Both the position numbers and the translations under genes were made by a program. The notes beneath the pieces were generated by a model. The model was not told where the DNA came from. It was given only the letters and a program-made list of their open reading frames with translations, and ran no database searches. A stretch of DNA of 64,000 nt from the NCBI GenBank assembly GCA_021613335.1, contig JAJTWR010000159.1, positions 2,594,001 through 2,658,000 of the forward strand, given 5' to 3'. Shown here piece by piece: positions 1-12,900 of the stretch. Origin of the DNA: Whitmania pigra. Lineage: Eukaryota; Annelida; Clitellata; Hirudinida; Haemopidae. Numbering within the stretch: the stretch's first letter is position 1; every line of letters begins with the position of its first letter.

Positions 1-825
1 TAGTTCTTCAAATTGTTCAGACAACTTAGACCATAACTCATTTCTTTATCAGACGTCTCCAGTTTCGCACTTGAAAAGCAATTCCTCCGGCTCAGGAAGT
101 TGCAAATCATTCGTCACGAACAATTTAATTACCAGCAAATCTCTCAAAAGAACAGGGGCAGGTGCCTGCAAGCCTTCAAAAAAAGTTAACAAAACATCAC
201 AAGAGTTATTTTCCAAATGTCAGAGACCCACTTATTATGGCAATTATTCACATCATAACTCTTACTATTCATCAGACTTGCTGGTCGGAGCCTTCGACAA
301 ACCAACTTATTTGTCCAATGAAGATCAATTTATACCTTCTTTTAACAACTCCGAACCTGTTTCTGAAATTAATCTTAATCCACTGTTTGTTCCCCCTCTA
401 CCTTCGCACCAACCGAACGAAGTAAGATTGAATCTCTATCAAAGTCAGTGCTCCACCGGGTTCCCTCCGACCACAACACCCCCTTTAACTCTTTCTTCTA
501 CTAGATTTTCATCTGCTCTTCCCTCTATACACCACTTTGGCATCGGCAATATCTTCACAGACTTTTCCAATCCTCTTACGCTAGCAGTTGATGCAAATAA
601 TTTTTCAACATTAAAAGTAACTCAGTCGGATTCATTCACCACTTCCCCACATTATTATCGTGACAACGCTGGAGCAGAAGTTGTCGTATCAGCTCCGAGT
701 AACGTTTTGCTAGAGAGTAATTATTATCTTCCACAAGTTCACAACATTTTCAATCATCACAATGTAAAGCAGACAAATTCACCGAGTAAAAATTCTATGA
801 GTATAAACAATTTGCTGGGCAACTG
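1..825 (+). CDS. 3' terminal exon of an unidentified Ser/Asn-rich protein (partial)
   Basis: The frame is open from base 2 at the window edge and ends at a TGA at about 823-825, so this is the C-terminal part (about 274 residues) of a gene beginning outside the window. It is rich in Ser, Asn, Pro and Tyr with no folded domain that I recognise, as in the disordered tails of transcription factors. The last residues are SMSINNLLGN. This loosely resembles the short transactivation motif near the C-terminus of FoxA-type forkhead proteins (HPFSINNLM), but no DNA-binding domain is visible, so that is only a hint. A candidate AATAAA-like signal (ctaataaaaaag) follows at about 886-897. An ATG-initiated ORF at 162-425 in another frame is a shadow. 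Confidence 0.6.
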
Positions 826-1032
826 ACTCGGTAGACAGCTTTTGTTTTTAATGACAGTATTCATTTGTTTTTTAAATGTATTTCTAATAAAAAAGTAAAA
901 CGATTCTTTTTCTGAATAAAACAATTGTTTCAGTGTTCTGCTTTAATGCCCCGCAGGCATCGTCTTTCGAAGGGTGATGATTTGTACCGATAATTAATGA
1001 TTACGAAATAATATATTTATTTTGAGGCATAG

Positions 1033-1443
1033 TTTTTGCACGGTGACCCGTCGTAGCAGCCCGGTGACGAAATAGCCCAGGACGAAAAATCCCGACAACA
1101 TAGCCCCGTCATTGTATTTAAAAAAATTTTGTGAGTTGAATACATTAGCCGATAACTGGTTTCAAATTTAATTCGAAACTAGTGGTTTGAAGATTTATAG
1201 TCTAAAATATTATTAGGATTCCGGCTACTTCCTCACTTTACATGGACTTTTCAAGTTGGTATTTAATATAAATTATCCTCACCTTATCATCACGTCATGT
1301 AGACAAATGTGTAACAAATCCACAAAAAAACAATTCTACCGCTATTTTGTCCTGGGCTATTTTGTCGCCGGGCTATACTGACGGGGCCGTTTTGACGGGG
1401 CTATTTTGACGCCGGGCTGTTATGACGGGGTGCCTTTTTGCAC
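1033..1443. mobile_element. GC-rich MITE with terminal inverted repeats and 9-bp target duplication
   Basis: A GC-rich block interrupts AT-rich DNA. The direct repeat TTTTTGCAC occurs at 1033-1041 and 1435-1443 and brackets an element of about 393 bp. The left end (from 1042, GGTGACCCGTCGTAGCAGCC) and the reverse complement of the right end (GGCACCCCGTCATAACAGCC) match over about 38 bp with some mismatches. Inside, the short motif ATAGCCC(C/A)G recurs several times on both strands. No coding capacity is seen. A 9-bp duplication fits Mutator-like or Merlin-like non-autonomous elements; the superfamily is not assigned. Confidence 0.75.
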
Positions 1444-4400
1444 ATTATGTCAGTTTGCTGGGACAGGCTCACAGGCAATGCCAGGCAGCGTCGCAGCGCC
1501 GACTTTAATAAAAGTGCTTCATCATCTTCCTTAACTCTGCGGACGTCGTCAAGGAGATGCCGTATCATTCCTGATTAGGTTGAAGTATAGGGACCCGCCA
1601 AGGCCATAGGGCTCACCAAGTTTTTCCCTGACTTTGAAGCAAAATAAACATCTCATCAGTATGTGAAAAGGCTTGCCTCCCATGAAAAAAATAAGTTGAA
1701 CATGACTAAATGTGAAAATCCTGATCGGGGCCGCTGAGAGCGGTGTAGGAAGTAAGTGCCCAATGGTGAGGATTTCTTCAGGGTCCCGTCCGGATTTCAA
1801 AACTCTTGTTTTGCTTTTCTATTATTTAATTGACGCAGGGCGTAGTGAAACGAAATTTCTGTCGGGGGTCCTGATCATGATCGATTTCTTGAGTGCTGTG
1901 GCGCTGTCTTACTTAAATTAAAAATTTGTGACAAAAGGAAATTGCATCCCTGATTATGAGCAAACGTGCTACCGTAAAGACCAGAGCAAGTGACTTAAAT
2001 AGAACGAACGAATCAAGCAAAAAGCGCTTTGAGCAAGAACAATGGTCATGTACATTGTTTGGGTAGATGCAAATAAGGATAAAGATTTTATTGATATCAG
2101 TGTTTGTTTGCTGTAAGTTTGTAAACTTTGCGATATCTTAATAGTCGAGGATCTAATGAAAAGCGATAATTACCATTAAATATTAATAAATTACATTCTT
2201 TTAAAACTAGCGCTAAATCGTTAGATGATTACTCATGAAGATGAACTTGGTAACTGATGAAAAGGTTCAAATAATTTGTGACGTTTTAACCAAAGTCGTT
2301 TTGTCAATTGCAAGACGTTCAGGCAAAAACTCATCATTTTGCGCTTGATTTGATATGAATCAATGCAATGAGCAGTTAATACTATAAACCTTTTTTGTCG
2401 ACAGTTGAAGGAAGATAATGTTGATTGGAAAAGATGGAATGAAGAAGGAAAGAGGAATGAAGCTCTCTGATCCTACTAAAGAATGCATTATCATGCTCAT
2501 TGTGACATTTCATTTAACATATTTTCACCTGCTTGGATGTTTATGATAGAATTTGTTACTAATTAAATAAGAGACATAGGACTTGTTCTTCAATAAAATG
2601 CCTATTGGGAATTCAGCTCCCGTATAAAGTGCGGCACTCGATAAAGAGGTCAGGACTACGCTTAATTTGATCACATGTAATAAATGCACTCCCGTCCAAT
2701 GTGATCCAGGTGATATATCTACTTTCTTGTGTCGACTGAGCCTTATGTGTCAATCATTCCGTTTTTCTTTTAAATTTATAAATACAGATCGATGAACGTG
2801 TTTTTCGCATGATGTGCATCTCTTCTTTTGAAATCAATACGTACCTACGAAATCAATACTATGCAAAAATTATTTCATTCGACGCGTGGATTGAAGCTAC
2901 TTGAAATTATTTACAACTAATCTGAAAATTATTTGAATGTCTGAACTAGATTATTCAAACTAAAATCCAATCGCAATAATTCCTTTGTCATCGACCGTGA
3001 CAAGTATCCATCATTTGGTGGACATTGTTCAAAACAAACGCAAGTATGCAAATGATGGCAATTCTTTCAGGTCAAGTGGAATCCGGAGCTGGAAGGGAAG
3101 CCCGGATTGGAGGACAGATTTGTAACTCATCACAAACGACCATCTGCTTGCTTCTTCTTCTTCTTCCTGGGAACTCGAGAAATATTAAAACTTCTCATTT
3201 TAAATTCTTATTTACAGAAATGAAAATAACGACGACAGAACGCGCGTACCAAATGAGCTAGCAAAATGTTCGCAATGTTTTGCTGTCGTGCATTCGGTGT
3301 CAGGTTTTGTTTGCAAGGCGAAGGAATTTTTTCCAAGAAATGTTGAGACACCAAAGGAAGCAAGATGCATCTGGCAATTAACCTGTCGAGTTGTATTTTC
3401 CCGTCCAGCGGTCAAACTAATCAACGCCGGGCTGGCCTGGGTCATCGGATATCGACGCAACCTATCTGCACGTTGCTCTTGGAATTATGCACGCGAGTCC
3501 GGTGGCGAATTAAAATTTGCAAATCAGTTCCCTCTTGTAGAGATGCGAAGTTCCAGTGTTTGTGACTACTCCAACTTGGGTGTCCGACGTACTCCATCCT
3601 GTCGGTACAAAGCAACCTGGCCGTTTGAAAGCAGGAGCCACTCCTATGGCTCGATGTGTTCGAGAAAGTTTACAATGTAAATTTTATAATTGCTTTCCAA
3701 GCAGAAATAGCGATCTTGAGACCCTGCGGCACCAGACTGCACATAGAAGTCGCCAGTACTTTTTGTCTTTCGTCAATAATTGTAAACAGTTTTTCAAGTG
3801 TCTTTTCATGCAATGAAGTTTCAATGTCTGATGTTCTTCGATGGAGCTTGCTTCTGGCTTGTTCAACATGAACGAGTCTAGCCGTCGGGTGCCAGTCCCA
3901 GGAAAGGATTATTAGTTTCTCTAGATTTTCCCCAGCAAACTGCTCGAATTTTTGAGATATTGACACGTAATTCCCAGTCCCAGATATGGAACTATAAACA
4001 CAAAAATGTATTCGCTCATTTCTTCATCGCGGGAGAGACAAATTAAACTTTTTTGCAACCTGAGAAGAAAAGCAAACCGAAGAAAATTCAGTGCAAAGAT
4101 GTTACATCGACGAAAGCTCAGACCAGTGAAAAATCACAAACAGCTGTCAATCAAACGTGTTTGCTGACCAATCAGAGTTGAGCGAGTTTTGCACGTGACT
4201 CGGTGACTGAATGAGCAGCGTATGGCAAACCAGAGAGCATTTCCTGCGCTAATGCAAAGATGAAAATATTTACCCGAACAGTTCAAGTTACTTTTGAGGA
4301 TGTTACTATGTCGTCTACTTCTTATTTAGTCTTTACTTTTTAGGTGCATCGGAGAAATTGATGGCGATTACTTTCTCGAGACAAAACGACCTTAAGGACC

Positions 4401-4850
4401 GAACCCATGTTAGACGGTCCTGCTTAATCAGTGTGTAAAGAGTGGGGATTTGGCCAGGAAAGTCAAAGTCAATGGGAATATTTCAGAGAAACCGAACCCA
4501 TTCACCTCGAACTAAACTGAGAGACCTGATATTTTGCATAAAATATGCATGACGTTATCACAACATCATACAATAATATACCCGTTGAATATTCAACAGT
4601 TTGGAAGTCTTAAACAGGGCATCTTTCAAATATAACGGAAAATAGTTTAAAGTCACACAAGCTCGGATGAGTTTTTTTTTCTGAAACTCCATAAACAGCA
4701 ACTAGGAGCGCATTTCTGATAAGTGGGAAATGACAACAATTGTCGCTCAACAATTGTTTTAGAAATGACAAAATGATGACATCGTTCAAGTTTCAACTTA
4801 GGAGCAGAAAAAAATGCGCATGTGTTGCGAGGTGACTGTGTCGAACGCAG
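1444..4850. other. Intergenic region upstream of the POU gene
   Basis: About 3.4 kb without a supported gene. Short ORFs (for example 3288-3680 and 3670-3966) overlap on both strands, have no recognisable domain and no splice context, and were not accepted. The block at about 1480-1900 is less AT-rich than its surroundings and may be old repeat sequence. The region may hold regulatory DNA for the POU gene, but I see no motif that I can defend. Confidence 0.4.
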
Positions 4851-4854
4851 TGAG

Positions 4855-4866
4855 GTATTTAAAAGG
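4855..4866 (+). promoter_or_regulatory. Candidate TATA box of the POU gene
   Basis: TATTTAAAAGG lies about 290 bp upstream of the chosen POU start codon and is followed by a second TATA-like run (ctatatatac, near 4878-4888). The position allows a 5' leader of roughly 260 bases. This is inferred from motif and position only. Confidence 0.35.
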
Positions 4867-5153
4867 AAGGTTGGTCTGCTATATATACAGACAGTGCTGT
4901 TGTTTGTTTGCATACGTAGGCAGGTTATTAGCAAGTCAGATTTGTTGCTCAGCTTCGATTGTTGGCACAATTCGTTGAACATGGAGCTTGGCATTGAGTT
5001 CTCATTAAGACAACGGAAGGATATTGATTTTTGTCGAAACTGATTACCTTATTGAAATGAAACATTCCATATTCCAATTAATGACCGAATAAAGTGGATA
5101 AAAAATTTAAAGCTTTTTTTAAGAATTCCGTCTTAGAGTCGTTTACAAATAAA

Positions 5154-7221
5154 ATGGCCATGAGTTCTCACGAATCGGTCTGCGACGGTACTTCTCGAGG
5201 ACTTCAACAACCACAACAGCCACAACAACAACAACAGCAGCAGCAACAACAACAGTGTTATTCTTCAGCTTCCCACGAAACCCCAAACTACGACGCGCAG
5301 TTGCATCTCATTCACCAAAACAATTTCCATGCTCAGAATCAGGATCGTCAGCCAAAAATTCCTCCAGTCGATCTCAGCGAAAGCGATCAAGGAAGGGATA
5401 TTCCTGTTGAAAAGAATCAACAATCCTGCCTGATAAAAGGTAACTTTTTGCAGTCTAGCCAACTCAATACTCAAACAACTGTCGCAGATAAGTCACAAAC
5501 TCAGCTTAGAAAGTCAGAATTCACGCATTCTTTCTCGAACTGCTCATCAGGTTCTCGGTCCTTCAAAAGCAGCTCAGAAACAATCAGCTCTCAATTTGTA
5601 CCTTTGAGTCAAAGTGACGTTCCCCCGAGCCTCGAGGCTAACTTCAGCAATTCCTCATTCAGTCACTACGGTCAGTGGTTTGGACTGAATCCTTACAATT
5701 CCCATCATTATCCATCCTCAAAAAATTCATCCTGGTTTAGTAACCACGAGGACTTCAAGCCCTTTTTGTTTACTCAACAAAATTCAACCATCCAGCAGTC
5801 TCAGCAGCATTCAGATTATAGATTCACTTATCAGAATTCTACTCCAGTTGCTCTCAACCACTTCAAATTCGGTTCAGCATCAATCCCTGCCTGGCAAGCA
5901 TCTAGCGCGCAAGGTGAGACTTTCTTTTCCAGCACCTGTACGAGCTACTCTTCCTTTCCTTATCAGTCCTATCCCGACGGTTGGCGTCCTTCTTCTAGCA
6001 GAGGCGACACGTTGTCAGAAGCCCTGAACATACAGCATCCTTTTCCTGTCAATTCCCCAAGGGATGTTGGTTCTCTGATGCAGGGATCGCTACACGATTC
6101 TCAGTCGGACGACGACTCCCCCACGTCCGATGATCTCGAGCAATTCGCTCGTCAATTCAAACAGAGGAGAATCAAACTTGGCTTCACTCAGGCTGACGTC
6201 GGTCTTGCCTTAGGAACTTTGTACGGAAACGTCTTCTCGCAAACTACCATCTGCCGCTTTGAAGCCTTGCAACTCAGTTTCAAAAACATGTGCAAGTTGA
6301 AACCACTTCTCCAAAAGTGGCTCGAAGAAGCAGATTCGACTACAGGAAGTCCTACAAGCATAGACAAAATAGCGGCCCAGGGACGTAAACGAAAAAAGAG
6401 GACGAGTATAGAAATAACGGTCAAGGGAGCCCTGGAATCTCATTTCATAAAACAGCAAAAACCCGCAGCTCAGGAGATTGCCGCATTGGCAGAACAACTG
6501 CAGTTAGAAAAGGAGGTGGTTCGAGTCTGGTTTTGTAACAGGCGGCAGAAGGAAAAAAGAATGACACCTCTTCAGATGGGAGGGGGAAATGGAGGTGAGC
6601 GCTGTCAATAAATTGCAAAATTCTTTTCTTAACCGGTTGTACATTTAAGGGACAGACACAGAGGACATCGAAGACGATGAAAGCGTCGACACGTTGAACG
6701 GCAGGGACCTTCCGAGCCACCAGTCTTCAGACCCAAGACACGCTCATCTCATCGACGCATCCGAGCAGCACAATTCCTTCGCACGCAGCCACGAAACTCG
6801 AGACAGCGACGACCAAGGATCCCCGTTGTCAGGCACCTACTTCCGCCAACTCCATCACAAAGAACATTCTTCTTCCGATGACAGGCAGTGCTCTCCACCG
6901 GCCAATGAAAACCACTTCAACTCCCAGTTCAGACTGAACAATGAATTCCTCCTAACGACGACACCCCCGTCGACAGTGAACATCTACTCATCCAACAGCA
7001 CTTCCTTCCTTCAAGACCACTATAACAACAACAACAACAACAACAACAACTCTCTGACGCAGAGCGATAGACTCCAATCAAACTACCACAGGAACCACTT
7101 TCCAGAAGTTACTTCTTACTTGAGTAGAAAAAGTAGCGTCTTTGGTTCAATGCCTTTTGTGGACATGTCCAACAGAGAGTCATTCTACAAGGTCTGTGGC
7201 AGTGTTTTTCTCAATCGTTGA
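5154..7221 (+). CDS. POU3: Class III POU-homeodomain transcription factor
   Basis: Nuclear DNA-binding regulator; class III POU proteins (Brn-1/2/4, Drosophila vvl) control neural and ectodermal fate. Two exons, 5154-6594 and 6650-7221, give 670 residues with intact phase. The start is ATG 5154 (aaaATGG); the upstream frame lacks an ATG. The N-terminus has a poly-Gln tract (about residues 20-40) and long Ser/Gln-rich sequence. The POU-specific domain is at about 325-400 ([20 protein letters not shown] onward, ending [10 protein letters not shown]). The linker is followed by the homeodomain at about 411-470, with [10 protein letters not shown] at its start and the recognition helix [12 protein letters not shown]. 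The linker and both domains match class III rather than classes I, II, IV or VI. The intron falls directly after the homeodomain. The second exon adds a Ser/Asn-rich tail with an Asn run near 7024-7050. Confidence 0.95.
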
Positions 7222-9917
7222 AAACTTTCTAGTCCTTCGTCAGACTGTTTTTAAAGTGAGTTTTTCAAATCATTCATCATTCTCCTGACGCCTAAAATCT
7301 TCTTTGGTTTCTCTTGTTTTACGTTTAACGTTGTATTTACCCGAACCATTGAAAGACCATTGATGATCATTTGATTTGATTTTGTCGTAAACAGCAGCTA
7401 ACACGATGTCGTTGTTCATTCAAGTATTTCGCATTTATTTTCAACCAACAGAGCTTGTTTTACGTCAAGGTGTCAACTAGTTGTTGGACTGTCTTCTGCT
7501 GAATTATTAGAATTCTTAATTTTGGACATTAATTGTATAATAATACAAAAACAACTATATTTCTTTTGATTATTCAAACACACGTTTCACGCCGTGGGCC
7601 AACAAGATCTTGTCCATACGCATATTGACTCAGACACGGTCAGCACATACCTCTAAATTTCAAAATAACACAGCTTAATTAATAATTCATCAACAACACA
7701 ATATTTCGAGAAGCGTTCCTGATTTGTCTCAGACTTCGGCAACGAAGATCTGAAGGTAGTTCGCAACTGTCCTGTAATGTGGAGCTATCCTCAGAGTAAT
7801 CTAATATGGCAAGATGATTAATGCAGCCTCATGAATCCGTGGCCAACATACAAAGAAACGTTTGCCGTCTTTCCTTGAGCATCCCTCGCCTTGTTATCGT
7901 CCCTACTTTTTAAGGTCAACACGAGATTGGCAAACCTCGCTAAAATCTTTCATTGGGAAATGCCGACTACGATGAAGACATTTAAAGAATCAATTAAGAT
8001 TGACACCTCTCATATCATGCACACGTGCACGAAAAACACACGCATTCTGCACAAAGATGGACACGGAGTGGAACATCGGATCTAATTAATTGCTCGCTAC
8101 ATAATCAGAGGTGTCCACTCGTGCCCCTAATTAGGAACGCCTCCCTCAATTGACATTCATTCCATGCCTCCGTTTCACCTCTCGAACCTTCGGAAGCAGC
8201 GTATAATTGTTTCTTCGGACCTCCACAAATCCTTTACGACCTTTACGAAAGCGTTTCGCTCGTTCGGAACTTTTTCTTCAAGGCTTTCAATCAACTCAAA
8301 CTGCTTCCTTGGATTCTTGGATTTGTCGGATCCTACTTATTGAATTCTTTCAACAACAAAATCAAACAAACAAAGATTAAGTAATTCATAGAATAAAGCT
8401 TTATTTCACTACTCGAGTTGTGTTGCTCCAAATTGAGTTACTTTTTAATATACAAACATCTTTAAGTTGATAAAATTGAATATGCATGAGAGAATTACTA
8501 TATTCACTGGAGAACTTTCATCGTTCGATTGGCAACCTGAGTGCAAACACGCTTTCAACCATTCAGACATCTGGTCTCCCCTCGAATCCAATAACTTTCA
8601 TGCTACCCAAAGAAACGCATGGACACCCGTTCTGCACGAGTTTCTAAAAAGTATCCACAGACTTTTGTTAAGTAATGAACACAAAGTGTTTATTTATTAA
8701 CAAAATGTTATTCGATGACCAAACTAAGAGCAAAAATACCGCAGTCCAGCGTTAAGGTTAAAAATAGAAGATAAGGGTTGCCTCCTGTCTAAATATCGTT
8801 TAACTTTCAAAGTCAAAAGTGAGGAAAAGAACAAACAGTCTCGTAGAGAAAGCTTGTTTAAGGAGAGTTGAATGCATGTTTGCTTGTTTAACAAATCATT
8901 CAGGACGCCGGGTTGACTTTTGCGGACATGCAATCTCAGGCCAAATGTCACCAAAAGCCAAACAAGGGATCCTTCGTCGCTCAAGAAGTCGAGAGGTGGT
9001 ACAACGAATAAAATACACGCTCGTACTCTTGAGGAAAATTTACTCGGAACTGAAGACTTCTCAAATTTCCGAAAGGAAACAGGATTATAAGCTTGAAACG
9101 TTGACAACGACGGAGTCCATCAGTAGTGAATGTCTGAGCTCTCCATCAAACGTTCGAGTGACGTAAGCAGATCTTTCGGGATTGCTTCCTCCAATCATTA
9201 ATTACCTCACAAAAAGTGGCAGACCGACTCATTAATAATTTCAAGGAGAATGTTTTTCTGTAATACGAGACACGCACTACTAAACAAACATTGCACGCTT
9301 GAATAGGCACACGTGGTCACCTTGAAACGTCTGCCCGATGAGAGGGACCATTGGTCAAGAGATTCACTCGACCGATAAGTTTGGAAAATTAATTAAACGT
9401 TTATATTTGTAATTAAATTACAACCAATTATATCCCTATTCGTAGGTTTTTCATTAAAAGTATGACCGGAAAATCCTGAATTCTAAAAGCAAAAAAAAAA
9501 AAACTCGTTTCTTTTGAGCGAAGTTGATGCGACATGAATTTTTGATGGACGAGATGAATTTGCATATCTCCATGTCCATCCCCGTGTTATCGCTGGCTGG
9601 GAATCTCGCGAGAAATCTCTGTTGACGAAGAAATCCCACGTGGCTGAGGTGAGCCTTACGTACGTGTAAGGATTGTGATTGATGATTCAGCCATTTGTTG
9701 AAGCATTCTTTCCTTCTTCTGATTTTAAATTTGTTTTAAAAACAATTTTAAACAAATTTTATTTTTTCAAAAAGTTCCTCAAAGACAAACTGATATTCGA
9801 ATGCTAGAGAAGGCAAATAAAACAAATGTATTATATAATTTGTTCAAAACCCAAAGAAATAGATCTCAACAAGACATTTAGAACTAAAACACATTCGAGC
9901 GTCGACAGTCGCAAGCA
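7222..9917. other. Intergenic region between POU3 and neurexin 3' ends
   Basis: Tail-to-tail spacer holding both 3' UTRs. ORFs at 7891-8085, 8467-8700, 8724-9107 (-) and 8819-9166 overlap on opposite strands and show no domain or splice logic. No RNA gene or repeat is recognised. Confidence 0.4.
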
Positions 9918-12900
9918 CTACACGTACCACTCCTTCACACCCCTTTTCTTTCCTTTCCTGTTCTGCCAGTTTTCAGGGAAACAAGGCTCTCTGTGTTTAG
10001 ATAGAAGGTTGTCGCTTGAAGGAAGGGAATCATCTTTCGAGGATCTCCTGGGACGTCTTATTCCACCTCCGCCAGAAGGTGGAAATTCGAAATCAGTCGA
10101 ATAGGAGTTTCGCGCTCGATTTTCAGCCGCGTGTTGCCTGACCTCAACCTCTTTGGTTCGATACCTGCAAACGGCATAAACGAGGATGGACAGCAAGACC
10201 AAGACCCCTGCACCGATCCCACTGATGAGTGCGATGTTCATGACGATGGAAGAATTCTTCTCCACAGAGATTGAACTCTGCAGTGGATTTTCTTGCTTCC
10301 TGGAAGCAGTCTTTTCAGTCGATGTTCTTGCTTCTCGATCGGCGGTTGTCGGAACTTCGGAAAATAAAAATAAGAAATTGAAAGAAACGTGATTCTGAAA
10401 TTAAATCCACGATTGCTTTAACGAGGTCGACTAATTCACTTTGTCTCGACATATTGGCAAGGACAACTTTCTCAGACTTCGTCACAAATTTGCAGTTAAA
10501 AACATTTTAAAACCTGCAATAATATTCGAGATAATTTTTTATCGCTCAACTCATTGGTCAATTTATTAAGTCTACTGTCATTGAGCTTGAAAAGAATATT
10601 AAAATGATTGTTTGAATATTTTCAATTAAAACAACACAACTGGAAGATATTTTATGAAAATCATTGTAATACGATTGAACTGATGTCGAACTAAGAAGTA
10701 AAATAAAGCACGATAGAAACCACATATGCAATGATATTTTGTTTGTGAGCAAATAATGATATAATTTAAACCATAAGTTTGACAAATGACAGAAACAACG
10801 GTCTTCATAATATATTTATGTTTATTTACATCGGCATCTCATACACAATCTTCAATACGTCAGGTTTACTTGAAACTGATATAAGCAACTTCTTGTGGCC
10901 ACTGAGGGTTCCAATGTTTCCAGTTTCCGTTGCAAGGAAAACATGAGCAGAGGAAGAAGTTGACAAAGGGTGAATTGTTTTGTAAGGAAGTAATTTTATA
11001 TTGTATTATAATATATTATATCATGTTATTGTATTAATTTCACAATGTTGTAAACTCTGCATTGTAGGGAATCAATTTGATATTAATTTTATGATATTAA
11101 GGCAATCAGAAGCATTGCTGGGGTTTTACGTTGCTTTAACGATTTGAAGATGTTTCACAATGTTTTGGAAACTCGGAAAGCTTTTCAAAATTTAAGTGTT
11201 TGTTGAAAAATTATAAGAATAGAATAAATTGAAATAATAATAACTAACAATAAAAATTTATAAAATAAAATAACTTGAAATAATAATTAATAAAACAATT
11301 TAACATTGGGTTACATTGAAAAAATACTTGATAATACTGAAAAACACTGAATAAAATTGATAAACAATCAATAACAGTGATCAACGCTGACCATTTAACC
11401 AATTAAAACGATGCCGTCAATGATGCCATCAAATACGTCATAAATTAATACGACTAGTAATTATAAACAACAGTTAGTACAAATAATTATAAGTAACAAT
11501 TAGATCATAAATTTATATGTCAAATAATTATATACAACAATTAGATCACAAATTAATATGACAAATAAATATAAACATCACATGCAACCAACAACTTTTT
11601 GCATATTAGTTTAACCTCGTTCTATCATCGGCCTTCTGCAGTCATCATCATCATCATCATCATCATCATGATTCATGCTGGAACATGGAACTGCTCCTGA
11701 TGAAGTGGTTTCCTCATCACTTTGCTCCGTTGTCTCCAATTTGAACCTGTTCACCTCAATAATTTATTCGTCTGATTGTTCGGTTTATTTTTTATTTTAA
11801 GTAATTATTCACGTTTATTTAGCAACTCGACTAATTAACTTAAAATTTTAAATTTATTTAACAACTCAACTAATCAGTTACCAAATCCATCAAACTCACA
11901 ATTTGATGTAAACTTCCAGCTCAACAAAAAAAAAAAAAAATAAAATAAAATAAAAAATAAAAAAAAATAAAAAATGATATTCTCTCGAAAGGAAGGAACG
12001 AAATTAAAGAAGAACAGAAAAGGAATCAACAGACTCATGGACGTGATCAGTGGTGATGTTCTGAACATTGGTCATCCAAGGACATCCTTCGTAACCACAA
12101 GGAATGGACGTGATGCTCGATGTTACTGTCGTGGCGCTGAAACATTGAGCGATCACGTGATATCGAATGCAAAGGTCAAACGAAGGTCACGTAAATAGAG
12201 CTCTTAAAACGTACTCAAATTGACTCCTTAACGGTTTCATGTGCAGTTCGATGTCTCCGTGGAATGTTATTCGATCGTCTCCTTCTGCCGCCATGTCGAG
12301 GATCTTGAAACTGTCAACCACGAGACCTGATTAATTGGCATAGGTCGACATTATTAATTAGAATTTAAGTCGGTTCTGAGAAATAACTTTGTATAATAGC
12401 GAATAATGCATTTAAATAGTTAGACATTTGTAATTAGACTAAGCAGTTTAAACGGGCAAACTTGCAAATTCAAAGAATGCTAAATGAACAAATCAATGTT
12501 TGACAGAATATTAAATCAAGTGGTTCAAACTTAGTTGCTTTGCAGTGGCAATCAAAAGTAAATCCCTTTCAAGTAGTCATTTATGTGCCGATGTGTTAAT
12601 GATCATCCTTAACGTTTCAGATTCGTAATCATAAATTTAATAAAGAATAACATTTTAAACAATAATAAATTAACAATATTATTAATTTTACTATTAATGT
12701 AATTGATAAAATATAATAATATATTAATGTGATGTAATAATCACAGGAATCACGAATCACAAATTATTATTATATAAATTATTAAGTAAATTAATAATAA
12801 TATTATTATTTAACATAAATTTCTTAAACACCCGAAATAATTCCTTGGAATTGCCGCTTTATGATTCCATGAACATCTGTCCTGCCACCTACCGACACTC

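Noticed and set aside
3288..3680. 130-aa ORF upstream of POU3
   Set aside because: No domain, no splice sites, competing ORFs on the other strand, and composition like the surrounding non-coding DNA.
11974..12198. 74-aa plus ORF
   Set aside because: It lies opposite the neurexin stalk intron and next to exon 12326-12215; no domain.
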